In this document: piece after piece, positions 1 through 13,850 of the stretch
Numbering within the stretch: the first letter of the stretch is position 1
Layout of the letters: each line of letters begins with the position of its first letter
Assembly (NCBI GenBank): GCA_900708905.1
Contig: CAADRB010000002.1
Span: forward strand, 5,527,390 to 5,591,389
DNA: 64,000 nt
Direction of reading: 5' to 3'
Source of the DNA: Hymenolepis diminuta
Taxonomy: Eukaryota > Platyhelminthes > Cestoda > Cyclophyllidea > Hymenolepididae
The notes under the pieces: generated by a model
Told to the model about the DNA's origin: nothing
The model's input: only the letters and a program-made list of their open reading frames with translations
Databases searched by the model: none
Position numbers and translations under genes: made by a program

Positions 1-2040
1 CCGAACTTCACTAATCTTAAATAAGTGGAAGGCGTTCTGAAGTATTGATGATTAGAAAACTCTTAGTCGACCACCCTTCTGTTGAACGGTGTTTCTCATT
101 GCATTTGGTCATCTTAATCACTAGGTGTGCTCTGATAGACTTCAAAGCGCGTATTTCTACTTATCTGAAATCAAATAGAAATTGCTTGATACAGGCTTAC
201 TATAAGGCTACTAATTTATGCATGATATGACTCACTATCTAAATTAAGCCACTGAACAATAAGCCCCGTATATCGCGAACACGAATTCACCAAAAAGCCG
301 GAAGAAAGGTCCTGAAACATGAACTTTAAAACGATAGAAAAGTAAGTAATGAAAGACATCTATTCAGCAAACTGAATATAACCAAAAGCCAAATATTAGA
401 TGAAGTAAGACTCTTAGAACGACAATCTTATCATCATATTCTATTCAATTCCTATCGTTCACCTCAAACTGAACAATTTTTACAATTTCCTTTGTTCGAA
501 TGCCTTCCCATGAATAAAATTTACTTTCCTTTCTGTGGTTGATGAAAATGCATCTATACTCCCGAATTTGAAAAAAAGCAATGCAATTATCAAAGTTTGG
601 TTTAAATTAACCAGGAACTGTTCTCATATTTGATTGAACATCTGAAATTTTCTGAAACACAAAACTGGTAGTCAAAAAAGCACAGCTTATTTTAAATGAT
701 GTGTAGGGCTGACATTTTATATATAATATCTAAAGGGCTTTACTTTACGTGATAAGTGAGCAACTTCAGGTTCCCATGTCCAAAAATGACTTAGGGTAGA
801 TGTACGTTGATTCGTTCATTAAAATTAAAGTAATATAATACTAATTTTAATTAATTTAAACAAATATAAAATAAAACTATTATAAACTATTGCCTCAACT
901 TTTGCTTTGATGGTTTGTGTTTTTTAAGACATAAAAATTTGATCACTTCCATTTGGTGCCTCAAAATAAATGTGATATTTCCTTGTCTATACTGAAATCC
1001 AATATCAGTAGTTTAGGATAAAGAGAATCAATTAATGACAAAATAACAGGGAAGAATTTAAGTTCTTTGCTGCGTTTTAAATAATAATTTGAAAATATTT
1101 AATAAACTATAAAGAATGCAAGAGTCTGCAATCAAATATCGAGTTCTATAACCAGGCGAAATTTTCGATGACGTTGATTGAAGATAATCCTAAGACGTTG
1201 TCATAAACAAAATGAATTCTTTCGAAAAATGTATTTTTACAAATAAATGTAGATTTTGTAGAAGCAAATATTTTGGTGAAAATTAGATGAGAATCTAAAT
1301 ATGTTGACAATTTCAGCCAATGGTAAGACAATTACCTGATTTGTCCTGAGGTCAACTTTTCTCTATAAATAACATGAATTTCACAAAATTTCAGACTGCA
1401 GTAGAATGCTGACCTGATACTCTCCTGAAACCTCAAATTTTATTTTAGTAACTTTGAAAACGACACAAATACAATGATCTATATAAAGATGGATCTTGTG
1501 AGATAGTAGTTATTTCAACCAATCGCATGTAGCTTCGCCTGAATAAAACAGTGCTGATTTTTTCAAGAAAATATCAAAGTTTTTTAATTATTCAAACTGC
1601 ATTGGAAAGCTGGCTCTATATTCTACAAGTGAATTAAAGTTCAAATTTTTAACCCTTGAAACACCGAAGATATATCGATTTTATTAATGATAGGTCTTTA
1701 GCAATAGAAAGAAAAATGCGATAGTAGTTAAGTTTGAATGCATATAAATCGTGACCATTACCTTTCAATATATTACTTAATACAAGACTCTATAGAGCAA
1801 GTTTTAAAATTTTCAAATTATCTTAGAGTCTTTGATATTTTAATTTCTGTAGATCATAATTAGAAATTTTTTGACAATGCACAATTTTTTTTCTTGTTGA
1901 TCAGTAGTTTTGCGGCAACGCAACCAATCCACTGTTTGGCCTATTGTATTGAATTGAGTCTCAAAACATAGAAAAATTTATCTCCTATTAAATTTTGAAG
2001 TAATAATTTCAATATTTATATGCGGAAACGCAGAAAGTGG
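1..2040. other. A+T-rich intergenic sequence, no gene seen
   Basis: All frames are densely interrupted, with no stretch that resembles a known protein or an exon with matching splice sites. I saw no clear repeat. It may hold distal regulatory sequence of the histone H1 gene to its right, but nothing in it shows that. Confidence 0.6.
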
Positions 2041-2084
2041 GTTTTATTGAAGGCTGTCAGCGTGCTCAGAGGACTAAAGTAGCA

Positions 2085-2206
2085 AGCAGGAGATATCGCC
2101 GCTCGCGCGTGAGTGTGCCATGACGCGAGCTAGCCGTTCCATTTATATTCAAATACTTAAGCGCCGCGCGTATTTGGATAGTCATTAGGTTCCCTTTAAT
2201 TGCTTT
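2085..2206 (+). promoter_or_regulatory. Putative histone H1 promoter with G+C-rich island and TATA-like box
   Basis: The sequence changes abruptly from A+T-rich to G+C- and CpG-rich (about 2095-2135 and 2160-2172), immediately before the H1 start codon. A TATA-like stretch (TATATT) lies at about 2144-2149, which would place transcription start near 2175 and leave a short 5' leader, as is usual for histone genes. The TSS is inferred. Confidence 0.5.
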
Positions 2207-2758
2207 ATGATGGTTGCTGCCGCTACCACTCCCGCTGGAACTGCGTCTGCCTCGAAGGCAAGGAAGACTAAAGCCCCAGCTTCTCACCCTCCTTTTGCTA
2301 AGATGATCGTCGAGGCTATTGCTTCACTGAAGGAAAGAGGAGGTTCTAGCCGTCAAGCTATTCTTAAATACATTAAGAGTCACTACAAGATTGATGATAA
2401 GGTAGCCGAGGTTAACGTCCGCAAAGTTCTTGTTTCTGCCGCTGCCTCTGGTAAGATTGTTCGCGTTAAGGGAACAGGAGCCAGTGGATCTTTCAAGCTT
2501 GCTGCTAAGGTCGAGAAGTCAGATTCTGTGAAGCCAAAGAAGCCTACTAAAGTTGAAAAGGTTTCCAAGAAACCAGCCACTCCGAAAAAACCTAAGGTTG
2601 CGTCCAGACCTAAGAAGGCTGCGTCTGCTGCTAAACCCAAGAAATCTCCCGCCAAGAAGGTCGAAAAGAAACCTGCTGCTTCTAAGACATCTAGGGCAGT
2701 CAAGGCCAAGAAGCCAGCAACTAAGAAGACGCTTAAAAAGACTGCTTCGAAGAAGTAG
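2207..2758 (+). CDS. H1: Linker histone H1
   Basis: Intronless gene for a 183-residue linker histone, which binds nucleosomes at the DNA entry/exit site and compacts chromatin. Residues 1-25 form a short Ala/Thr/Lys-rich tail. Residues about 26-97 are the winged-helix H1/H5 globular domain, with the family-typical SHPPFAKMIVEAI start, SSRQAILKYI in the middle, and VRKVLVSAAASGKIVRVKG leading to a GSFKL end. The rest is a Lys/Ala/Pro tail with KSPAKK and TPKKPK motifs typical of CDK-phosphorylated linker histones. Two ATG codons in a row (2207 and 2210) give alternative starts one residue apart. Size is normal for an invertebrate H1. No core histone gene is nearby, and an AATAAA follows the stop at 57 bp, so the mRNA is probably polyadenylated. 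The identification is secure; which H1 variant it is cannot be said. Confidence 0.96.
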   Translation: MMVAAATTPAGTASASKARKTKAPASHPPFAKMIVEAIASLKERGGSSRQAILKYIKSHYKIDDKVAEVNVRKVLVSAAASGKIVRVKGTGASGSFKLAAKVEKSDSVKPKKPTKVEKVSKKPATPKKPKVASRPKKAASAAKPKKSPAKKVEKKPAASKTSRAVKAKKPATKKTLKKTASKK

Positions 2759-2814
2759 GCTGTCTTAATATATTGATGTTTCTTTGTGTGTATATATGTG
2801 CCTCTTATACCTTG

Positions 2815-2820
2815 AATAAA
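2815..2820 (+). terminator. Polyadenylation signal of H1
   Basis: Canonical AATAAA 57 bp after the H1 stop, followed by T-rich then GT-containing sequence. I looked for the stem-loop that ends replication-dependent histone mRNAs (a 6-bp stem with a 4-base loop) after the stop and did not find one. Confidence 0.65.
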
Positions 2821-2829
2821 TGTATATAT

Positions 2830-5800
2830 TTTACATGGCGTCATGTCCATTGTTTTGCTTACCGTCAATACGAAAGTGGCTTAGTTGGGACGTGTCCAGT
2901 CGGATTCGCCGGGTTTCTTGAGATAAGTTCAATACTGTTAAGGTTTTGGGGTCGTCTCGAGCATGCGAATTTTCTCCGTTTGTTAAATAAAAGTTTAAGC
3001 TGGTAGGATTTGTTATTATTGGTTGCCTCCAGCTGCGTATCTATTATTTATAATCTCAAATTGTACTGACGTACCGAGTCGGTAGAAGCGGTCTCCTCTT
3101 CTAAAAATTAAATTTCGAAAATAACTTTGCAAAAGTCATTTAAAGCCTCTAATGAAACCTGAGTGAGTGCCTAACGAATTTTGACGAAGGAAATTAAGAT
3201 GGTTCTGTTTGCTTCATAATCTAAAGATTGGAGTACGAAGTCTCTATGCAAGACTTTGTCAGCTGCTACTGCGAGAAATGAAGCTCTGATAGTCTATTTC
3301 CATAAACTACTCTAAATTGGAACGGCGCATACCCAAACGTCATACTATGACCAATTACAAACTTTCGCTGAACCAGTCAATTCCCTCAACAGAACTTTTT
3401 GACGATTTCATTATAAAATACTACGTGTCTGACAATTATTTTTAATGCAAATTCATATTAGTCGATTAATACTTTGCATTTTCACAAATATATTTCATGG
3501 ATAAAGTTCACTTCAGTAGAGATCCTCGCACACTAAACTAAGATTTAATCACCACTCAACTTGTCAACGTATAAGATTTCTATTCAAGTATTTTTCCTAA
3601 TTGCAGATCAAAATCCCACGCACAAAATAAACACCAGACATAAGGCAGAAAAAAACGAGCTGAAGTGACAAAAAACATCCACTTTCAATAACAAATTAAT
3701 AAGACCAATAGAGTATTAAGCTAGTTAAAACGATATTTAACGGAGTATATTCAATTTATAAACTTCTGTGGACATAAATGGGACACATATTGAAAGTCAA
3801 GAGGCTACAATTAAAAAATGGAAGCAAATGGTGCCATTTTTGAATCGATTAAAAACAGATTTTTCGAGAACTAATAAACCATATTAACAATATTAATATT
3901 AAATTATTATACTTGAGTAAATCTGTTTGAGACAATAAGCGCGGTCTAAAGTATGAAAGGTCTCATTGGGTATAACTTCAACTTCTGTAATGAGAGATTT
4001 TGATGGCAAATCCATATCACATAAACGCAGTTGAACTCCCGGGTAAATGGTTGACATAACAACAAACATTAAATTGCATGTTCATATTTCTAAGTTAAAA
4101 ATAAGAAAAATGTGATTAATAAAAGAAATAAAAGTTTTAAAATACTTTTTTACTATTTTAAGTTAAATTTAAATACATTAAGTAGCTTCTTTTTATTTTG
4201 TAAATGTAGTTTGCAGTGAACGTCTGGAAAGGAAAACGTTTATTACCATTTTTCCGGAATTTAATTTTTTAATTTAATTTTATTTCTACGGAATTTTTAT
4301 TTCAGATTATAACGCGTTGCAATTTTATGTAATCAGTCATTCTGAAAATCCAATAGCTCAACAATGCATTATTAAATTGTTCTATTTCATTGAAATTCAG
4401 TTTTTGTTATTTGAAACTTAGCCTTTGAATATTTATCGCAAATCTATCCGAATAAACGTGTGTGGGATTGTAGTCAGTGTTAATTTATATCGTCAAATAA
4501 ATATTATATAGTTAATGGTAGCAACAATATTGCAAGAGACTGATTGAAATAGTTCAAACGCAAATTGAAAATGCAAGCAAATTTAATTCAATGAAGTATT
4601 TAAGTATCAACACTTGATCGCTGCAGTTTTATGACATTAAATAGCTTTCTTAGCTGTAATAACTCCTAAGGAAATTTTGCTTTAAATGATTGGTCCCAGC
4701 TAGATTGATGACTGAGTGTCAATGCAATGTGCTTCACCAAATAAGCTATTTCCTGCCTTAGATGAAGTTGAAATAGTAAGAAAATGAACGGCGTCTTTTA
4801 AAATTGTTAGTTTAACCTACATTTTAATAGATTTTCAACCTGAGGCTGTTTAAAATTTTATAATTACAAGCGGGGTATATGTGAGCATTAGGGATTTTAT
4901 CACAATTATCATCGACCATTGTGCCAGTACCGTCCGTATGGAAGGTGACACTTTCTATTCCTCGAAAAATTAATGTTAATATTCGAAAAAATAAGATTTA
5001 ATATATTGCGCTTAAATATACCCAATTTCTAATGACAAAATGTGACTAATATGTTATGGATGGTAATAACAACTTTAAAATATTTTGGATTATTTCCTTA
5101 CCATAAAAATACTTCATATGAATAATATATCGGACACATACTTCTTTCTCTTTATGTCGGAATACATGCTTAATTGGCTGGCAGTATTTAAGAAAATATC
5201 TGCAAAAATTTTATTAGTTTAAACAATCATTTCTTTAATTTTATTCATGCGATTTAATTATCTTCATGTTTTCTTTTTCGATAATTTTTATAGTATTTTT
5301 CATATTAGATATTAAAGTCGGGAAGAAATAAGCAGTTTGCTCATTTCCCTTCTCTCTGCTGAATGTTCTTTATTCTTTCATTTACTTTAAACCCATTTGT
5401 TAATACAATTAGTCTACAATGGCGTAATCCGTATTAGTGTGTTGTCTATGATCTCTTACACCACTCAATATGCGCTCGAATGCATTTGCTTTAAATGTGT
5501 TGCTTGGATATATGAAATGAAAAATTCATCCGATTATAATTATTAAGCAATATAAATCTTGTATGCGTGAATTTCAGTGGAAATATCAGTAATATTTTTG
5601 CATCCGAATTTAACAATATATTGTAGAAAAATTTTATTTTCTCTTGGTAATTTTATCGATTTACAAAATCTTATTGGATTGCATTATCTGCAATTTATCG
5701 ACATTTATTATTATTATTAGTGGCAAATGCCTATGACAAAATCTTTATTAGAATGGGCTATAGTAGGTTTGACCTTGCGTGAGGGTACAACAAAGTTAGT

Positions 5801-8800
5801 CCATTTTTAGTCAAATAAAATAATAATTATAATCAGGCCTATCATAACGTTATCTTCTTTTAAGTCTTTTAAATATTTATCTAGAGAATTTTTGATTATG
5901 TTGCTTAAAAATGACTTCATATTTTTCACTCTAACCGTGCAATTGGCCCATTTTCGAAACGTGGATGATAAGAATATCTCATGTGGAAACCCGTCATTAT
6001 TTGTCATTAATAATTTAGGTTTTATTAAATAGTTCAATTATTAGTCCATTTATTTAAAGATCCTATCGAGGATACGAATTGGGTTATAGGTGAAAAAGAG
6101 CTCTTCAGGACTTTTTACTTACCTAATCTTCATTTTTTCACTCTTTTCCATCTTTGAAGTGTAATCATTTCTGTAGTTTATATTAATGAATACATTTTCT
6201 CTTCATTAGCTTGAGCGGCTTTGAACTTGAAATAATTATATAAAAGTATATATCTACCAGCGCAAAAAAATAAGAAAAGTGGGTGGATGCCCAATTTCTA
6301 CTTTAAACGATCGTTGTATCCAATAGAGTGTTTTTAAGCTAACAGGACTCATCAGCATTTAAGCAGCGAACAGCACTAATATTAGCTGATCTAAAGGTTC
6401 AGCACAGTACACTACGATTTCCAAAACGTCAAAGTCAAATTTTACAAATAAATTTTGATTAATAATAACGTATCGCCAAGCATAATTTAATGACAAATGA
6501 GTAAACGCCTCAGAGGTTGCTGTTGCTACGTGAGCATGAACTGTATTTGTTAAATATAAGAAAACAAAATTTTTCCTGAAAAAATTTTTATAGGTAAGAT
6601 TCTTTATTTTCTGCTTTTTATTTTCGCCTTCTTTTAATTCCCTTTTATTCGAACGAATTTATTCACATTACGGTTGTAATTGGCGCATAATATAAATGAC
6701 TTATCGACTCGAAAACGTGAGACCTATTTTGGTATTGTAATTTGAGTCATTTTGTATTATTTTGCCATCGGGTTGAATTTGTAACTAATGTAATTTCTTA
6801 GGGAATCTTAGTGTCGGTTACGGTATTCTACAGGGAAGAGCAGGTATTAGTATCAAGTTCATTATTTTCATAACAGGTAAGTGAATTTTTAGGCACGTAA
6901 AAATTAATTATTTGCTTTCATTTTATATTTATTCTTAAATCTTGTCGGTTGTTTTTGATATTATTCAAGGAACAGGATAGCTGCCGCATTTACATTGCAT
7001 ATTTTTTAGCGTTTCCAAAATGTTAAATATTAGAATAAGTAATAATGTTGGAAGTAACCGATGTGCAGGACATATTATCACATACTTGACATAATTTTCG
7101 GTAAATCCACAATTTATGCAAAAAACATGGTGTTGATAGACATCTACTGGTTAGAGTAGTTAATTTGGATAATTTATGCAGTTAGAACGAAAGCAGCTAT
7201 ATAATTTTTTATTACCTTTAACGGACGCTCCGAATGTTAGATACCATTTGGAACCGTCCTGCCACTAGTATTATCTGTAACATTATTTTCTTTAGAATAA
7301 TTATTTAAAAATTTTCATGAGACCCAGAAGTGGTCAGACTGCGCCACCCCAAAACTGTGAAACCCATTTTTGTTTTACATATCAGTTCAGGCCGAGTATT
7401 GAGTTTAACACGTTGATACTCACTAGAAAATGAATTGACTAATTGAAACACCTATTCATCGTCATATTTGAGAATTTTTTATCATAATCTATAATAATAT
7501 GACATTTCCGATTACATTTACAATTTTTAATAAGAAATCTCAAAATAAATCTTGGAAAGTTTGCATAAGTATGAGTTAATTTTGGCAAGTATTTAAAGTG
7601 GTCAAGGAACATGTTTTATTACTGGCTTCAAGTGGTAATAACTGTGTTTTCTTAAATTTTCTTTTACTAAATTTCTAAAGAGTATCGTATTTTAAATTTT
7701 CTAAGTTCACATTCCGTCTCCCGTTAGCAGTTAAGTTAAACTATAGTAACTTGATAATACTGTGACTCCAGCAAAAGTTAGTGGGTAGTATGGAACAGAA
7801 TTTAACTACATAATGCCTGGAAGTAATTGTCATTTTGAATTCAAGACTGTCTGGAAGAGTTAAAAGTTGTTGAAAATTTTAATAAGTCGCAATGAAAGCT
7901 TTATTCTATTTGTCGGAAAAATTGAAAGTTATGACCCTTGAAGTAATGATCACGTCCTATAAGTTCAAGTTTACACTTTGAACATCCAATTTGTTCGAAT
8001 TTATGAATTCAATGATCACAAAAATAAATTTTCATACAATAATGTTATTTTTTAATGCTGACAGAAAAATTATAAGGCTTCTCCAAACTGATCGAGTAAA
8101 TATGAACTTAGCGTTTTTTATAGATTTAAAAAATTGATGTGCAGAACAAGTCTGTCCTGCGAGAAACGTTTGCCATCCCATTTATTTTTCGACAAAATAG
8201 ATAAATCATTTTTCTAAACCCTTTTTATTTTCTCACTGTCAATAAATTTTAAGCCGATGCATGAACATAATATTTCATCTGAATGAACGTAGAGTGGTTT
8301 ATCTGTTAAATCCATCACATCACATTATTACCTGAAGCATGATAGGCTTGCCTTATAAAATAAAGATTTAGCATTCACTTGGTTACTGTAAAATAATTTT
8401 GCGGTGTCAAAATCATTTTCAATCTATAGCTCTAAGCTCATTACAGAATAAGGTGGTTGAGGTAGGACTGTTAATTAAACTTTATTTAGAATACTTCCGA
8501 AACCTTTCAGCGAAGTTGACAAAATTCTGCCATTTGAGTCTCAATCTTCTTATTCCTATCCGAAAACTTCCATACATATTCAAAAATTTTAATTTTAATC
8601 ATCATACTAATATTATACTTAAGTAAACTGATCCATTAATTTCGAATTAGGCGGTCTTAAAGTATTGAGAACAAAGGAATTTACAAAAACAGAAGACGCG
8701 TTTCTACTTTTTTTCTGTCTTGTCTCAATAAATCGTATGATAATGTACATATTATATCAGTTCTTTTGATCTTGTCGTATTACCTTTTGGCATTATAGAT

Positions 8801-11800
8801 AATTTTATTTAGGTTGTTATGATCATGTTTCTGATGCAAATCTTGCAGAATCAAGCCTGTTTTCTCCGCTTATCGTTTCAAACATTTATAAGGCTCTAAG
8901 TGATTGCTGACTTATCTTACTTGTACCTAAGCGGCAAAACGTTAGGAAACGTGGTCAAAACAAAGATTTATTTTAAAAAATTTACAAATAAGGCAAGATA
9001 GAATGTAAAGATATAAGGGTCCTTAAGAGTAAGAAAGTCATGGAGTTGGATTAAGAAACATAAAAAAGTACATGGATGAAAGGAAGCAGCCACTTGACGC
9101 ATTAGATATTTCCATGTATATCTGAGTGTGATTGTGGTTGAGGATATTTCAAGCCCAAGTTTCTCATTGGTCTCTGTACGCTCATAATGGTCTGCGTGCT
9201 TGCAAGTGCTTCCCTATTGGCTTGACAAAGTTGCTAAATTGGTTTAGTTCCATTTCCTCAATAGCTTGGTGGCTTACAAAACCAAGTCGGGGAATCAAAA
9301 AGATTGTCATCAAAGTGTTTAAGTGTAGACGTTGCTTTATAATCGGCCTCTGAGTACATACTTTTTAGCAACCGATCAATACAGTAGGACCTAAACTAAC
9401 AATAATCCCAATAAAGCCTCTTTTATAATCTGACTGACAATTTTAGAGGCTAACAAGAGGCAACAACCTTTCCAAAACCAGAAAAATTAGAGTTGAAATG
9501 GACCAACAGTGTATTAGGCGATATCAGAGAAAGGAGAGAAGAAATAGAGAGCGTTACATTTCATATGTAATAGTGACCTTGTGTTCAAAAGCTAAATAAG
9601 GTGCCCTCGGGGTAGCTGTCTGATTTTGTTTTCTTTATGATATACCCTACAACGGTTTAAGCTGAGCAGATGTATGAGTCACCATGTGGTGTCAATTAAA
9701 CTCATCACATTGTTGAGACCGATTAATTTTCCCATCCCACCAAGGGCAAATTTTAAGGCAACTCCATAAGTAAAGGTCCTAATCTTGTTTCATGCGAACA
9801 TTAATGCTAAGATAAAGTTCTTCATGGGCATCGTATTTAGGTGATCGCACATTCCGTTGTAATTTCTAAATGGTATGAAATAAAGCTATGACGTATGATG
9901 AGTTAAGTTCGATTAAAATTATTTGCTTATTATAATGTGAAATATACATTTTAGCATTCATATCTAATTTAAGTTTATTTTAATTTCCTTGGAAAGGAAA
10001 AATGGTTGTTGAATGTTTTATTATAGTTAGCATAAAACTAGCATAGCTCAAAGAAACAGATGCTTCAATCGTAACTCAGATAAAAGCAAATTGTAAAGGA
10101 AGCGTGCAACAGCTATGAAAAAACGCACTTTTACATGCATGCAAATTATTTAAGAAACTGGATTGTGTTTATTCAGTAAATGTAATACCACAACACAAAT
10201 GCCATTCTTGTTATATTTCATACCAATTTGGCATATCTACTTTTAATCAATTTCCGTGTGCATTTTTTTTGCAAATCTATTGCGACACAAAAATTCGAGC
10301 ACCAAAAGTTTCCTTTTATTAATTTTAATGGCATTTTCGGTGTGGTGGTCCTAATTTAAAATTCAATGATAAATAATACCTTTTTTGAAATATCCTGCGG
10401 ATAGAGGAATCTATCTATTACAAAGGCGTACGTCCGGTAGTTTGAAAGCTAAAAACAATAATAGTAGAGGAGAAAGAAATAAAAGATTCTAAGACAAAAG
10501 AAGGGTGGCCAGGATCAATCTATAAAACAATAAGGTATGTGTAATGATTCCACAATTTCACCATCTATTTGACGCCACTGAGGTTTCACAATATTATGCT
10601 TAAATTATTATATCTTCTAATTATGTTAATATATCATATACAAATTATTTTTCAGACTATTCGTTTATAATTTAAAATTAAAATGTATATCTTTAAAATG
10701 GTTACATAAGATATTGAAGTCAGATTACATGCAAAGTTGTTACAACTTCGAAGCATGCGACCCATTTTTTTCAACACAAAATTCAGAATTACAAATGAAG
10801 AAAGTTTTAAGTTATAAACCAGGTTATCTAACTGTTGCATTGTTAATAATTTCACGAAAATGATCCTTTGGATACCACAGACTTTTACATTTCATTTGAT
10901 ACTTTTTGAACATAGCTAAACTCACCTTTAAATGCCTGAAAGGCCGAATCTTACTTGATACTCTTTTTTTATTTGAGCATATCACGTAGTTATTTTAACT
11001 AATCTTAATATTTCCTTCGTATAAACGAATTCTTCACTACTACTCATGCTTGAAACTACTAATGTATTAGAATTGAGGTGCTATTAACGGCCATTTATTT
11101 TCAGACATTCTTCACCTCACAATTTGTCAAGTGATAGAACTGCTGATTGATTGCTCTGACTCCTACTGATCTCGTAGGTCTATGATGGGCCAATCATTGG
11201 TACAACGGTATTTTAAAATCTATGGATACATGGTTCTCGTAGTATAAGAATTTAATAGACTTGGGTATATTCGTACCTAATAACAGTTTTAATCTACCTA
11301 ATAGAGAAAATGATTCATTGTTAATTGAATTGAAACGAGATTTGAACAGGCAGATATAGAACTTCCAATTTTAAATTTAGCAATTGAGTGTTTATTTTCA
11401 GGGCGATTGGGGGATATCTACACTGGATTTCATAAACGAAACTTTACATTCCTTTATACTTTCATCAACGCATATTTCATAAGATAAATCTAATTTGTTC
11501 GATATTAGAAATAGTTAATATCGGACTGCACAGGTTTTAAGATAATGTGGTGACACCACCCTCATCTTTTATATTTGCAGAGTGCTTGGATGATACAAGT
11601 TGAGATTTACATTTGTGATGTTACCTGATCGGATGTTTCGTATACCTTCCCAAAGTCACAATTCTAATTTTTGTAACCTAAATAATGGATCTGTGAGAAA
11701 AGTGATAAAGCCCCTAATTATTTGACATGGAGGCGAAATAGTGCTTCCCTGTGCACCGGAAGTGCAATATAGGTACGCCATTATCGTCATGCCACTTCTA

Positions 11801-13150
11801 CATCATAGCAAGGTATCATTAATCGATTGATTGACCAATCATATTCTGCTTTGTCGTACTATAAAACAAATGACTGTCAATAATCGACTCAATCTTCTCC
11901 GGCCAATTACAACCCACGACCAAGCGGATTTTTTCGTCTTTTCTCTCTCTGGGTCTGCGCAACTGTAGCTACATGTGTAACAGAAGGCATGACCATGCGT
12001 TACATAATTATTATCTTGTTAATAAAAATAATTTTCATGGTATAATATCTTGGACCCCTTATCAAGCGGCTAACAACTGCGAAGTATAGACACAGGTCTT
12101 AACTTGATAGACAAGACTAATTGTGACAGCGTTAAGCACATACCAAGGGTAGAATTCGAGTTTATCGGGACGCGGAGGCAGTGATTAAAACGTGGTCGAT
12201 TGCCAAAAGGTGTCATTGCAGGGACGGGGAGGGAATCAGACATTGGAGTCATCCACATCAACAACCACACATGGGTTTTCAGGAATAATCATGACACATA
12301 ACCCGATCAACCGGAATTGCATTTTAAATGAAGATATTTAAATCTAAATTCGCATAAATTTTACAAAAATTTTACATTTAAACTTTCTAACATTAAATTT
12401 ACTTCCACAAAATGCCATTTTCGATGTATAAAACCATCGGCATGTTGGGTCTAAGTACACTAAGTTAACGCGTATATTCCATGCCGCATAAATCGCACAG
12501 TTGTGAAGGTTCATTTCTGATCTTAAAATCAATTTCTCACGCCCATATTCATACAGAAAAACAAGAGGCAAAATTAATTTACTTAATATAAGACATTAGT
12601 GAAATGATAAATGCACATGTCAAGCTAATGTGTCCGCCCGGCCAAACAGCATAAATTTACATGCATTCGCAGAATATATTTTATCTGGACCACAATAAAA
12701 ACCGCACAGGTGGTGAAAATTATCCTCCTTAAACTATCACACTGTTGCAAGAACGTGGGGTTAAGTTAGCCAATCAGTATTATCCTCAAGGTTAATAGAT
12801 CAATCGAAAACTTGCAAAACAGCGAGTGGGATTGAAAATATACAACTGGCGATTTTAAAGTAAATAATGTAAAATCTTATTTTTAAATTGTACTACATCA
12901 ATATTCTAATTATTTTATTTCTTATTTATTTCATTGTATAAATAAATATTTCCCTAACCGTACTGATATCTAAGATCGGGTTAATTATTTTTATTATCTC
13001 TATTATTATCAGTATCATTAATGCATATTTAAATCATGAGAGGAGAAGCAAATAATTTTCATAAGATGTGAAATGGAGGATGGGGTCAAGACGAAGCAGG
13101 TTTTGATATCAAAGTATCAAGAATCTAACTATGTTTGAATTATGGAAGCA
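2830..13150. other. Long A+T-rich gene-free stretch
   Basis: About 10 kb with no open frame longer than about 75 codons, no protein similarity that I recognise, and no exon-like blocks with consistent phases. Short poly(A)/poly(T) runs and AT dinucleotide runs are scattered through it. Ancient repeats too diverged to recognise are likely but not shown. Confidence 0.55.
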
Positions 13151-13159
13151 TTTTGTGCT

Positions 13160-13350
13160 GTCCACGTTTTCATAGAGGGTGTAATCTACTTTTTAATGTC
13201 ATGGTGCTCAAATTTCATGAATTGATTCCCAGATTCATGAGATAATATCCACTACATTGAGAGCTTATTGGCCCGTTGAGTAAGTTTGTGGCTGGTCATG
13301 CCACCTCAATTTGATTGTATCTTGTTTTAGCCAAGAGCAAGGAGATAAAA
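13160..13350 (+). repeat. Dispersed repeat family B, partial copy (B1)
   Basis: Matches by eye the second half of the family B copies at 16.4 kb and 62.7 kb. Shared blocks in the same order are: a 'GCTCAAATTTCATGAATT' type segment, 'GAGCTTATTGGCCCGTTG', 'GGTCATGCCACCTCA', and 'GCCAAGAGCAAGGAGATAAA'. The head block of the longer copies is missing. Confidence 0.6.
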
Positions 13351-13573
13351 TTAGGAACTATATTCAGTTGATTTATACTATAACATTGAATATGTGTTTT
13401 AAATGTACCTATTTTTGCATTCCTAATTTAAATTTATAACACGTCACGATCAATTTTTTAGAATTTCGAGAGTTTATTTAATCTGTTTTCATATCTATTA
13501 CCAAAAATCAAGTGGAAATGTTATTTAATTCTAATATAAGCAGTAAAATTCAATTGCTAAGAGAGAAAATTAT

Positions 13574-13850
13574 TTGGCATGTGCTGGGAAAACCCTTTTG
13601 GCCATCATGCCGGCCTGCGGACTTGGCGCAACATCTGTATGGCAGGGGCGTGCCAACAGCATTTCGGCACACACACACACACACACACACACATACGAAG
13701 CGCGAAATCATGTCGTGGTTCGACAAGACATCACTCGCGCTAAGGCTGACGCATAACGAAGTTACTCGCGATCACGCAACTGCTAACTCGATTAAGTTGA
13801 GCGTTCATTCGTGCACGTATGGGTTAAATGTGTGACGTAGGTATGCCTCT
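13574..13850. other. G+C-rich island with AC microsatellite
   Basis: A roughly 280-bp block markedly richer in G+C and CpG than the surrounding 10 kb, interrupted by an (AC)n run of about 12-13 units at 13668-13693. It opens a reading frame on the + strand (13512-13835), but the peptide (a His-Thr run from the microsatellite) resembles no protein I know. It may be an inserted repeat of different origin or a CpG island of an unseen gene. Confidence 0.5.
13668..13693 (+). repeat. (AC)n microsatellite
   Basis: Uninterrupted alternating A and C for about 26 bases, seen directly. Confidence 0.95.

Noticed and set aside
2383..2868. 161-codon open frame on the minus strand
   Set aside because: Antisense of the histone H1 gene. 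Lys codons read in reverse give the long Leu/Phe-rich frame.
12060..12310. Possible cadherin-like exon on the minus strand (VVVDVDDSN-like)
   Set aside because: A stop follows at once, the rest lies in another frame, and the resemblance to the cadherin DxNDN motif is too short to support.
13512..13835. 107-codon frame containing a His-Thr run
   Set aside because: The run is the translated AC microsatellite, and no part resembles a known protein.
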